Positions 8,447 to 18,700 of a DNA stretch of 18,934 bases are shown here, piece after piece. Source of the DNA: Parachlorella kessleri (lineage: Eukaryota > Chlorophyta > Trebouxiophyceae > Chlorellales > Chlorellaceae); NCBI GenBank assembly GCA_001598975.1, contig BBXU01000785.1, positions 1 to 18,934 of the forward strand, in the 5' to 3' direction. Below the pieces are notes generated by a model. The model was not told the DNA's origin and did not search any database. It saw only the letters and a program-made list of their open reading frames with translations. The position numbers and the translations under genes were made by a program. Within the stretch, counting starts at the first letter, position 1. Each line of letters opens with the position of its first letter.

Positions 8447-10735
8447 TCACCTTGACGGCACTGCCCGGTCACATAGCACCAGTTGATTCCCCCGCAGCCT
8501 ATCTACGCCTTGCCTTGCCCACCTGATTACCCGCCCCTTGGTTGAGAAGGCGCTGCTTACAAAATCCCTGGCATCCTCAGTAACTGGCTGCACCCCTGGA
8601 GCCCGCTCATGCCCTGGCAGGGAGGACTGACTGGGGTCAGTGGCATGCCTGTCACCGCTGCTAGCTGATGTCTGTATATCAACGAGTATGTGAGTCCTGT
8701 GGCCATCCTTGTGTAATATAGCATTGCCTGCCATCCTGCGACCACCCAAGTTCTGCTGCTGCTGCTGCTCTTGCTGATCGAGGAGCTGCTGCTGCGGGAG
8801 CAGCTGTTGCCGTTGACCATAAGATTCAGCCTGTACTGAGCGAGCAATCGCCCAAACTCCTAGTGTAGCTGACTGTGACTGTTGTCTCCGTGCCAGGGCT
8901 GCAGCAAACGCCGTCTCTGCTGCTTTGCACTCCTCAGGGGTGACACCAGGCATTCCCATACAGCCAGGCCGGCGGGGCGTGGGGGCCAAGGGCAGCTTGT
9001 ACTTGGCAGCTAGGTGCTTGACCCAGGACACCTGCATAAGCAGCAGGAGCTATAAAATGGTATTTAAAAGCAGCCGTTGCTGAGTCAACAGTCATGTGCA
9101 GCACACACTTGTGAGTGCACACTTGTCCGTAGTGTACCCCTGGCTGAAGTAGCAGTATTACATATGATCTGAAACAGCTGGACCCTTGCTGTTTACCCCA
9201 TGCTTTCGTGCCCGTTTCCAGAACGTCTCCCAAGCGAACAAACTCGCCAGCACAGGGATGCATACTCTCGCACCTGCATTTCCGGGTACAGCATGTCCTC
9301 CCAGCGCACAACTTCTACAGGCAGGCCCCACCTCCGAGCCAGACTGAGACTGCTGTTGATCTTGGCTTCCCTGCAAGCAGCACAAGGCCAGCTGAAGTTG
9401 CCAATTAAACCCATGCATGGCAGCTTCAGAGCTTTCTACATGATTCTCCTTGCAGACAAGCATGCGAACACTGCTCACTCTCGTGCCAGGTAGGCCACGC
9501 ACCGCATAACTATGACGTTCTCAAAGGTCCTGTTGCCTTGATTTATGTTCACATCTGCAGGCACAGATAACCCAGGTCGGCCAGTGGCAGCGCTCAGGGT
9601 GCAGCCACTGACAAACTCACTAGGCCATAGCTGATCAGAAGCACATCACAGCTATATGCTGCACATGCTGACTGCGCTTGTGGTCTTGTAGGTCATTCTT
9701 GGGCGCTGGGCTATCATCCTACCTTGCAACACACAGCAGTGCACTCTGTCCACCCTGCGTACCTGTTTGACAGTGCTCCCCATGGGAGTCGTGTGCATTT
9801 TGGGGCTGGTATGGGGCCTTCACAAATTGCTCGAAGGTAAGATACTGCATGCCCCCACAGCAGTAGCACGTACGGTGCAGGGCTTGAGCCCAATCATAGG
9901 GGTTCCGCACCGGGAGGACTAGCAGTATGCCGCAAGTGTCGTTAGCGCTTCTTGGGTCAGGCTGCAGTGCAGCACAGAAAGGGGCCGGTGAGCAAGATGT
10001 GGTCTCGGAGAGTGCTGCTTTGGCTATGCATGTGGAAAGACAAGGATCAAGAGCCAATCTGTAAAAGCAACCACAAGGAAAACTGCGCAGTACTTGCAGA
10101 CCACAATGATATAGGCCCACAACCAATCTACTAACCTGCATCCAGTGCTTGTGTGCAGTCAAGCCTCCGCCGACAGAAATGTGCCGCTGGTCCAAGTTAC
10201 GCAGCAACAATTTTTCTGCCAGATTGGTGCCTAAAGGCAGCCGACCAGGGAGCCGGTAAGTCGGTGTGTAACAGCGGCACGTTAGACCGATCTACTTCAT
10301 TACGCTGTCAGCCTTGTATGTCGGTCCCGCAGGGGCAACACTAAGAAGCAGTCCATCTTTAAAGAGCTGGCAGCTCTTACTAAGGAGCCCGGCTAGAAAT
10401 GCCTACCAGTTGTATGTGCTGGCACACCCACCACACCTGAATGCCTCTCTCCCACGATGGCTATCTTCCTAATAGTGCTGCAGTCCGCAGGCTTGGCAAC
10501 CCCCGGCGTGCTCTGTAACATCCTCCGCTGCAGCTTCTGAGGAGAAGCGCTGATAGGTGTGGCCGCACGACCATCTGTTTCCACAACGAGGAAGAACAGC
10601 GCTGCTAGGAACAGGCTCCAAGCACAGAGGGCTCGGCGGCAGGTGCCCTGCGCAGGGACCAGGTTCAGGCACACGGCTTGTCTGTCACAGGCTTTGCCAA
10701 TGCATCTGACTGCCAACTTGCCTTCCCCTTACCAT
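8447..10735 (-). CDS. Type II membrane sulfotransferase-like P-loop protein
   Basis: Seven exons on the minus strand: 10735-10733, 10647-10437, 10230-10136, 9961-9763, 9554-9479, 9370-9274 and 9031-8447. All are GT..AG with matching phases, giving about 421 aa. The first coding exon appears to be the ATG alone, followed at once by GTAAGG. The frame of exon 2 has no ATG before an upstream TAA, so an upstream start is required. Residues about 9-23 (AWSLFLAALFFLVV) form a signal anchor after CRRAL, giving a lumenal catalytic domain. The 5'-phosphosulfate loop is IAIVGERHSGTN (about 62-74). KHWMQ follows, then VRNPYDWAQALHR (about 121-133, the 3'-phosphate region), TFEQFV, RTFENVIVMR and EVVRWEDML. 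The family transfers sulfate from PAPS to Golgi glycans or proteins; the acceptor is unknown. The last exon adds about 165 residues, Gln-rich, beyond the fold. The gene is divergent from the SOUL gene. Confidence 0.86.
8753..8815 (-). repeat. CAG repeat coding for poly-Gln
   Basis: Within the last exon of the sulfotransferase-like gene, CAG codons are clustered on the minus strand, including five in a row (8767-8753) and a second group near 8785-8810. They encode a Gln-rich stretch beginning QRQQLLPQQQLLDQQ in the C-terminal extension. Confidence 0.9.
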
Positions 10736-10907
10736 GGCGTGCTTGCAGACGCTTTTGCTGCCTTGGCCGTGTTTGGCTCCGGCGTTCATTTGGCTTGGGT
10801 TCCCAGCAACGTTGCTAGACGTAAACGGTGTTTCTTCCTTATAGTACGACGTTGCGTAGGGGAATACATAGTGCGGCTTGTTCGAAGTCGGTTGGGCAGC
10901 AGCTGCT
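10736..10907. promoter_or_regulatory. Divergent promoter region
   Basis: About 170 bp separates the proposed start codons of the minus-strand sulfotransferase-like gene and the plus-strand SOUL gene. A TATAAG-like element lies on the minus strand near 10845-10838, about 100 bp upstream of the minus start. The extent depends on both 5' gene models, the least certain parts of those genes. Confidence 0.4.
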
Positions 10908-12574
10908 ATGACAGCTTCGGTGACAGCCGCGCGCAGCGCAGTGGCTGCACTGACTTCCACGCCAGCTCAAGGTTCAGTATCTGTGGCCGACAAGGGGATT
11001 TTTCCGATTTCTGCTTGTATCAGTTTAGCGCCCGGGCGCCATGGAAGAAAGGCGTGCTGAGCTCATAGCCATCAAGGGCCCTTCCAAGCCATGAATAGGA
11101 TGAGATACAGACTGCCCCTTCTGTATTTGCTCGATTGATCATTGTCATCCGATATATCAAAGCTGCTGTCCTTAACGTTTCCAGCCCCTGGTGATCAGTC
11201 GCTGTCTCGCCCATGACCTGCACCATGTTGCCAAAAAGTAACCCTCGTTGGTTGTTCAAAGCCCACGCCTTGAGACTTCCCCCCGGGAGACCATTGACGC
11301 AGTACCCAGAACAGTCACAACAGTTGCCAGCCAAACTCCACGTACACCGACGAGCAGCACAGCCTGTACCTGTGGCAGCTTCCAGTACTGCGGCCGAGCT
11401 TATTCCCTATACCCCAGTTAAGAAGGGTGAGGTGTATGACCTCCGCTTTTATGGCCCCTACACTGTTGCCCAAGTGTTGTACAACCGACGAGATGAGGGC
11501 TTCCTGGCGCTCGGGGAGTACTTAAGCGGATGCAACGCCACTGGGAGCCGGATGCAAGAGACGCAGCCAATTGTAATGTGCTACCACCCAGACGTAAGTT
11601 GCCTATATAAGTGGCTTAGCTGTAGTATATTGAAACACCTTGCTGAGGGGTGCAGTGACCCTTGTTGTAGGAGAGGCCTTCTCTACCCCTTAGGCTGGCG
11701 CTCGGTCTAAGCCGGGTACCTCCCAGTCAAGGAATGCCTGTTCTGTCTGGGGTGGGTAGATTAAACCCTTTGCCTGTTGTCTGGGCTGCCTTTCAATCTG
11801 GGGTCCCTGCCCCAAGACAACTCCCTAGCAACTCGGTTGTAACTCCACTTCATGAGGAAGCGGTGAATGCGGTGGCTGGCGTGAGATGGTCCCCAGATTC
11901 CACAGGGACCACGCGATCTGGCAGGAGATAGTGGAACCTCCCCTTTGACTAGATTCTAGCTATGACAAGGTGCACCATCACTATGTTGCCTGCCAGCAGG
12001 GCCACAAGACAATGCAAGTGTTTGTGCTGCCACGGGGCAGCCAAGCTGCTGACGGACCACCTCCGCAGCCTGGCAGCAGCGCTGTCACTTTGGAGGTGGC
12101 CGGCGGGGAGGTTGTGGCAGCGCTCAGGATAGAGGGCAACGTCACCCCGGAGATTGCCGTGAGGGAGCGGCAGCGGCTGATCACAGCGCTGCAGTCAGGT
12201 GGGCTGATGCCACCGCCCTTGACAGACACTGACCGCTTGCAGCCTTGTCCTGGCACTCGCCTGAAATTTCGACCTGCTGTCCGATTGTGGGTCAAGGTGC
12301 AATGGCAGCGCGTACACTTGTCAAATTTTCTGGCTTGGGAGGATCTTATGGCTATCAAGTGTCTGACAGTATCTATGCTAAGGCGTTGCACCCTAGCGGT
12401 TCCGAACTTCACCACCCTACTACCAGCCTCACGTCCTCCACTCCCCTCGATGCAGATGGCCTACGCTTATCCGACAGCGAGGCAGGGGGTAGCTTCAGGA
12501 TTGCCCAGTATGGGCCGCTAAACAGCTTAAGCCTGCGGATAAATGAGCTATGGCTTGCAGTCAAGGTTGGGTAG
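10908..12574 (+). CDS. SOUL heme-binding family protein, plastid-type
   Basis: Four exons: 10908-10971, 11331-11593, 11997-12198 and 12456-12574. All are GT..AG with phases 1, 0, 1, giving 215 aa, normal for the family. The N-terminus MTASVTAARSAVAALTST plus an Arg/Ala/Val stretch to about residue 45 looks like a chloroplast transit peptide. SOUL landmarks follow in order: EVYDLRFYGPYTVAQV (counterpart of the YEVRRY opening strand), RRDEGFLALGEYLSGCNATG, QPIVMCYHP, MQVFVLPRG, a Gly/Pro-rich loop, ALRIEGNVTPEIAVRERQRL, and the closing QYGPLNSLSLRINELWL. SOUL proteins bind heme or other tetrapyrroles; plant and algal ones sit in plastids, the cytosol or the eyespot. An alternative start at 11213 or 11225 in an extended exon 2 gives a different presequence (MLPKSNPRWLFKAH). 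The GTTGGG at the 3' end could also act as a splice donor that extends the protein. Confidence 0.87.
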
Positions 12575-12952
12575 GACTGACCCTGTTCTAGCATGTTGTA
12601 CGCCTGCACCCATCGCATGGACCTGAAGGACTGCTGAGGCCGCATCATGATGGTTGACAATTGTTGCTTCTGAGCGACGCTAAGGGCTGTGCAAGGATCA
12701 TTACCAGCAGACTAACAGCGCAGCAGGCTATTTGGCTTCTGTTTGAAGCATGGTGTCTTTATTTCCTTGGTACTGGTTGGAAGAGAAGCTGTGTACTCAC
12801 CCAAGAGCAGCATACCGCTTTGCTGTCAGTTGCTTGCCCAGGTCTAGGTCTGCAGCCATGCGCCCTGATTCTCTCCCCTACTAGCCGCCACACTGGGCAG
12901 CTGTATCGGAAAAGCAGATGGCTAGTGTTGTTGATAAAAGCAAGGGTTTAAT
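12575..12952. other. SOUL 3' UTR and gene 6 upstream region
   Basis: This is the head-to-tail spacer between two plus-strand genes. No gene is supported. A short open frame from the ATG at 12918 (MASVVDKSK) could be a first exon of the next gene, but I found no phase-consistent splice with a good donor. No TGTAA occurs here on the plus strand. Confidence 0.45.
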
Positions 12953-14507
12953 ATGCACAAAAGTTACGATTATGAAGATTTGCCCTCCCTTGCTTGCCAG
13001 CCTTGCACTGGGGAGATCTGGCGGCTGATGCACGACACGGACAGCATGGGGGCTACGCAGCCGGGGCCGTCAGTCGCCATGGCGCCACGCAAGGACGCAA
13101 TTTACTGTGGATGCCAAGTAGGACTTGAGTCGTGTAATTGAGATGCACATTAACCGGACCACTGTCTAGGCGTGCGAACCTATACTACTTGATCTCACCA
13201 CCACCGAGGACTTCCGAGGGCTTGCGACCAGGGCTACAGCTCAGGGACTTCACCATGGAAGGCAAGGCCTCAAGGAGCTCTTCCCTTAAGGTGCGGCAGT
13301 GTGTTTTATATCTAGCTGTCGGGTGCGAGCAGTCCGCTTCTGTCGAAAATGTCCTGCAGCAACTGCGTGTGGCAACCATTCTTGCCTAACCGACCTCACA
13401 GTCCACAATACAAGGTTGCATCTTGAAGAGTAGTGATCGGGCGATCCGTAGGAGACATGCCACATGTTTACCCTTGGAGTCTTGCCAAAGGTTACTTGTG
13501 GCCCATAGGGTTGGCGTGACGATAGGGTGCACACGCCCAGATATTGAGCGAAGCACTCTTCCCACTCTGGTTGCTGCCTCTGGCATACTTTTCTCAAGTG
13601 TGTGGGCCCTTGGCTTGCAGGAGTCCCTGTATGAGTGGTGGACCATGCCGTTGTTTGGCAGCAAGCCGCTCGCACCGGCACACTCGTTTGATGCGGCACT
13701 GAAGAATGCAGAGTATGTTCCCGCCCACCTGGAGGCAGTGGTTACCTCTCACAAACACGAAGCAGAGGTGGGCCTTGGCTCAAGAGGGCCCTGTGACATG
13801 TGTCGCCTGTTGGGTTGAATTCTCATGTTTTGAAACCTCTCATATTGGCTATTAAGTGGAAGAGGCAGCTCAGTGCCCTTGACCAAGCAGGGCCTGCCCA
13901 CTGCCTGGCAGCTATCAGCCACCTCATGAAACCCAGGCGTGCTTGGCAGGGACGTTGGGTCACCTGTAAGGGAGCACAAGGAGCCTGGCCCTACTGCTTC
14001 AATGCTGCCAACAGAGCTATGCCCGAGACCGCGCTTGTGCTGTCATTCGTGCAGGAGGCAGACCCCAAGTCTGTCTTTGAGGGGCTGGCGTCCAGCAGAT
14101 CCAGTGATACCCAGGGCACAGCACCCGATACTCCACGTGCCGGTGCGGGCCCCGCCGCCCCCGCTCCCAGCCCTTTCCGCAAGATGCTTCTTGCGCGGCT
14201 CACCTCTGATGGCATAGCAGCTGCGACTGGTCCAGCTGACCCAGCCATCCCTGACCAGACTCCTGCGGCTACTGCGCCTGCTGCGCTGCCTGCTGTTGCC
14301 GAGCCCGCGCCACTGAACACCGTGACTGACGAGGTTACTATTGGTGAGGAGATTGTGGAGACCAAGGCGGGCAGTAACTCCCCTAAAACCTCCCATCGTC
14401 GCCTGGTCCTGGCTGCTGTCGTGGTGGCCTTGGCAGCAGCTGTGGGTGTGCAGCGGAGGCAGGCTAGCAAGAAGGCTGGTACAAAGGTGGGGAGAAGGCA
14501 GGCCTAA
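12953..14507 (+). CDS. Unrecognised tail-anchored membrane protein
   Basis: I do not recognise the family. The proposed exons are 12953-13117, 13240-13290, 13621-13767 and 14055-14507, all phase 0, giving 271 aa and a TAA stop. The last two exons are well supported (CAG acceptors, GTGGGC donor, protein-like frame). Exon 2 and the start are weak, and upstream exons may be missing. Visible segments are GEIWRLMHDTDSMGATQPG and VAMAPRKDAIYCG in exon 1, and ESLYEWWTMPLFGSKPLAP and SFDAALKNAEYVPAHLEAV in exon 3. Next comes a Pro/Ala/Thr-rich disordered region of about 90 residues. The C-terminus has one hydrophobic span (LVLAAVVVALAAAVGV) flanked by HRR and a basic tail (QRRQASKKAGTKVGRRQA). Such a basic tail anchor fits a mitochondrial, plastid or peroxisomal outer membrane facing the cytosol (inference). 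The frame of exon 4 is open back to about 13800, so a longer last exon with its acceptor near 13877 is possible. Confidence 0.55.
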
Positions 14508-15703
14508 GTGCTCCTGGTTTGGCGGGACCCCTGGGTGGGGAAAACACAGTTGTGTTTCTGGTGGCCACGAGCGCTCTGCATAGAGCTTGGGTGGCTTGCT
14601 GACTTGCACCGTGACATGGCAGCTTAATGGGTGGTGACCTTCATCCTAGGAGCGATTGCGTGGTTTAGGTTGCTATTGCTTCAACCACTGCCTGCTGCAC
14701 CTGGTGATGATTTTATTCCTTTGTTGCTGATGAGATTGAATTCGATCCGGCAGAATTGGCAGAGTCAGCCAGCTGTCGCTCCTTCTGGCAGACCCTTTCC
14801 CGGTAAGGAGCCCGGTAAGGAGAAATCTGCAAGAGGTACAGAGACTTGCTGTGTTTTCTTGTTTACAACTCTTGCAGACTGCGTGCGGGTGGGTGCCCCT
14901 CATTCAACCAGCCTTTTGTTTGTGTGAATGCACTGCAACCAATTTCATGACTGGGCTCGATTGGAGCTTCCAAGCTCCCATTTTTCGCCAACCAAGTAAT
15001 GATATTTTTGGGCTAGCCTGATGCATGGCAGGTGGGGCTGCCACAGCGAGGGGCTGTTTTTGGGTTATCCGTGCGTTGAAGGGGGCCGGGGGTTGTCTCA
15101 GTGATCGCCTAAAGAGCAGGCGGCCCAAGGACCAACGGTGGAGGTATGCAGGTGTTGACTGACTAATAGAACGAAGGTTGTTTTATCCACCATACGATAG
15201 TGTTGCGTTCCTGCAAATGTATGCAGCTTAGCGTGGCACCTTTGTGTTGTTTCTGCTATGGTTTCCTCGTGCTTAGCTTGACTTCTTTGATGTTGTGCAT
15301 GTGCTCGCGTTGGTTGTTTGGGCTTCTTTATGTAGGTTAAATCCCGTTTGGCAACCCTGGGCTTGCAAGCTTTGGGCAGCTGCGGCAGTGTGCTTTCTCA
15401 CCATCCTGGAACAAGGCTGTACTATATGCAGGGAGTGTAAGCTCTCTCCCTTCTCTATACCTCACTTGTGAAACACGGTGCAATATCATCAGGCTCGGGC
15501 TCATTCTGCATCCAGCCCTGTCAGTCCAGCCCAGCTCTACTCCCTGTTCGCACTACCTGCCACCTATGCTAATATCACAGGCACCGTGGTACCGGGCCAG
15601 GGGAGCTCAGTTCAGATGATCTCTTCTCACAGGTCGCCCTGCCAGCCATCACCAACAGGTATCTTCAGTGTGCGGCTTCCTTGCCTGCTGCCCTACTGAG
15701 TTC
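14508..15703. other. Long noncoding stretch, probable 3' UTR of gene 6 and gene 7 promoter
   Basis: About 1.2 kb without a convincing gene. The first TGTAA downstream of the gene 6 stop codon is at 15437-15441, implying a long 3' UTR of about 0.9 kb, which occurs in green algae. One open frame (14631-14927) starts with a hydrophobic patch and has a possible GTAAGG donor near 14803, so it could be an unrecognised exon. The frame at 15581-15703 is also open and could be transcribed 5' sequence of gene 7. Confidence 0.5.
15437..15441 (+). terminator. Candidate TGTAA poly(A) signal
   Basis: This is the first plus-strand TGTAA after the tail-anchored gene's stop codon. It lies about 930 nt downstream of that stop and about 260 bp upstream of the next start codon. 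It fits the chlorophyte signal and the spacing of two head-to-tail genes. Confidence 0.4.
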
Positions 15704-18700
15704 ATGTCCCCTCAGTCTTCAAGAGCAAAGGTTACTCCTCAGGCAAGCCCCACACAGCATGCAGCACTGTCAAGCACAGCTAACTCTCTCTCTATTCGCG
15801 ATGTCCCCGCTGTCAGCAACAAAATCCTCAGCACACAGAGGAGAAGAGTCGTGCTTGATAAAGAGCGCAGGGTTTTCCGCGCCTTGTGGATCAGCATGCT
15901 ACGAGGCACGTGTACTTGCGCTCGACTCGTGGGATCTTCCGTGTCTAGGAAGCTCAAGCAACGGTACTACTTGACTCTTGTTCTGCACACTCCCTGCCCC
16001 ATCGCACAGCAAGGGTTTGCAGTGTATGAAACTTATGACATGACGCCTGGCTGGCTCCGTAAGAAGACTCGCAAGGTATCAGAGTGCAGCACAGGAATAG
16101 AAGATGCTGCTCCTATCCTTGCTTACGGCCTTGGCGACGAGGTGAGCCCACGCACTCGCCTGACTAGACACTGGATGGCCTGAAGTATCCCGAGGACCCT
16201 CGCGCTGAAGCTCTAACGAATACAAGAGCATAAGATGTCGACAACTGCACTTCCACGCTGACGTCAGGGCCAAGTGACAGCAGAGTAAAAGTTGCTGGCG
16301 CCGGTCTAGTTACTAGCCCTAAGAGAGCCCAAGTCGAACGCAGGTTGATCCAGTAGGAGCCATTTTCCGAGTCTTCACCCTAGCATGCATCGCTGCACGA
16401 CGTGTGGCCCTCAGAGGCCTGCCAAATGCGCTGCCAGAGGGCGACCCCAGCATTGGCTTGAACGGGGCCTCCAGCCTGCAGCTCACGCCATACACCATGC
16501 TGGTGGTGGCTCATGCGGTTCACCGGACGGAGCAAGAACTACGCAGCTTGTCTGCAAGCCCATGCTCCAGCCGCGCCATCAGCCGTCAAGGGTCCACTAG
16601 TGAGCTGGAGGGCGGCTTGGACGGAGCGAACGCTGCTCCTGCCGTCAAGGCGTTGCAGGTAGGTGCTGCCGGTGCAGCGGCCAAAACTAGCACCAGACAT
16701 TGGCAGTACGACGGTTGTATTGTGTCCTGCGCTGCTGCTTGGGGAGGACCACTAGTTGCATGGTTTCTCACAACCAGCGTTGCCCACACAGGGTGCTTCA
16801 GGCAACTGTGGCAGAAAGCTAAGCCTTGCTGATAATATCGCCTGTTGCTCGCTTGCTCCACAGGTGGCAACAGCCCCCCCGCCAGCCACCCGTCTGTCTC
16901 CTTCATCCTCCAGTTGCTCCCTTCCACAGACCCCACGCCAGGAGCAGAAGGGCCCCCGGACCCCCACACCCTGCAGCCCATGCAGCATTACAAGCACCCG
17001 GCCAGCCTCGCTCTACTCAGAGCCCCAAACCAGCAGCTGGGCAGACAGGCCAGTATCCACCACCTTCTCCACAGCCCAGGCTAGCAATCGCGCAGCCACA
17101 CCACCAGCAGTTCCATATTCAGACCCCCATGCCACCACTCTGGCAGCACCCGCCCCACCAGCCTCCCTCCCTTCCCAGCTGCACACCACCGCTCTGGCAG
17201 CCACGCCGCTTACCTCCCCTGTGCTACAGCCCCAGGTCAGCCTCCCACCGGTTCAAAGTGCGCCAGCCGCACCCTCGCCACAACCCCAAGCCAGCCCTCC
17301 GGCAACCCCACCTACATCCCACCTCAATGTGGCCCAAATCAGCCTCCTGGCAGCCAGGCCGCTAGCCCTAGTCTCTGCAGAGCCGCATGGCACCGCTCTG
17401 GCAGCCTCCCATTCAACTCCCAGTGCAGCGGCCGCCCTCCCTTCGACGGCGCAAAGCACCAACCTGGCAGCCACTGTGCCAACCTCCCTCGTTCCGCCGT
17501 CACACGGCAGTACTCTGGGAGCCGCACCACCAGTCGTCCTCTCCTCCAAGTCCCCATGCAGAAAGCTGGCAGTATCCGCGCTGCCACCCTTCCTCTGCTC
17601 AGCACCCCGAGAGAGTAATTCAGTATGCAGCCCATCAGCCTCCCTAATCGCAGCACCCCAAGCCAGCACTTGCAGCGCAGCCTGCAAGTGCGATGTGTCA
17701 GTGACAGGCGGCAGCAGCTGCAGTAGCAGCGCCGGCAGCAAAGGAACTGACACATGGGGCAGCAGCGGGGCCGTCAGCAGCGACAATAGCAGCGAGAGCG
17801 GCGGCCGCGGCCCATGCATGGCCATGCAGAACTGCTGCGACCCTGCACAGCTCTCGCCACGAGTAACTGAGGAGCAGCCTGCGATGCAGCCAGCAGTTTC
17901 AAGGCGGAAGCCTGCCAGAGTTCTGCCAGCATGCCCAGCAGGCCTGCTGCCCCTGCCCTGTGCAGCTCCCCACAGAGCAGCAGCACGGCAGAAGCCAAGC
18001 CCAACACCAACGCAGTCTCCCTCGCCGCCGGCTTTATGGCTGCAGCTTCAGGAAGAGGAGGGAAGGGTTTGCCTGGCCAGCTGCAACAAGGAAGGCCTCC
18101 CCAGCAGGGGCATCGACACCACGAGCAGCGCCAGCGGCAGCAGCAGCGAGGGTGGAAACAGCAGCTGTGGGTCCCAGTGGTTGGGAACAGCTGCAGCCGT
18201 AGCATCCCTACGCAGCCGTGGTAGCGCCGACTTTGAAGCCAGTGCCATTGCTGCCCTGGAGCACCTGACACCCGCGGATGAGCCTTTCATGCTGCACATG
18301 GTTCGGCCTGAGCTGGCAGCCGGGGAGAGTAACAGGCTGGCTGAAGCAGGACAAGTTGCAGCACTGGAGACAGCTGCAGCCGTGGCGGCACCGACAGCAG
18401 CAGGGGCGGGATCTTTTGCGGGTGCTGCAGACCCCAGCCTTTCTGAATGTAGTAGGGACAGTGGCAGCCCTGCGACCGCCTCGGCCCTTACAGTGCCAGG
18501 CCTTGCGGTGCAAGCATTACTACAACTGAAGGGTGGCAGCAGCACAGCGCGCGGGGCAGCTGACAGTGCTGCTGGCAGCCCCGCAGGTGAACCAGCTGCT
18601 GAGCACCAGGCACTGGCCGAAGGCGGACATGCAGGCTGCCAGAGCCAACGCCAGCACTGCATCCGGCTGAGCAGGAGGCGGCAGCAGGAGGAGCAGAACC

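Noticed and set aside
8220..8486. Plus-strand frame of 88 residues in the convergent spacer
   Set aside because: No recognisable domain or exon partner; its end overlaps the well-supported stop codon region of the minus-strand gene.
10559..11068. Plus-strand frame of 169 residues
   Set aside because: It runs across the signal-anchor exon of the minus-strand gene and the divergent promoter. It has no domain and is in a different frame from the SOUL exons.
13286..13699. Minus-strand frame of 137 residues
   Set aside because: It overlaps an intron and exon 3 of the plus-strand gene, has no family resemblance, and no splice partners were found.
13853..14054. Extra exon encoding LSALDQAGPAHCLAAISHL upstream of the last exon of gene 6
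   Set aside because: The frame is open, but used as a separate exon its GTAAGG donor leaves phase 1, which does not fit the next exon. It is kept only as an alternative extension of the last exon.
13986..14609. Minus-strand frames 13991-14470 and 14043-14609
   Set aside because: They are shadows of the last exon of the tail-anchored gene, which ends in a clear transmembrane span and basic tail on the plus strand.
16586..17365. Other plus and minus frames around 16586-17365, including Pro/His/Gln-rich 16826-17365 on the plus strand
   Set aside because: They are out of frame with the phase-matched exon pair 16344-16658 and 16864 onward, and contain only low-complexity translation.
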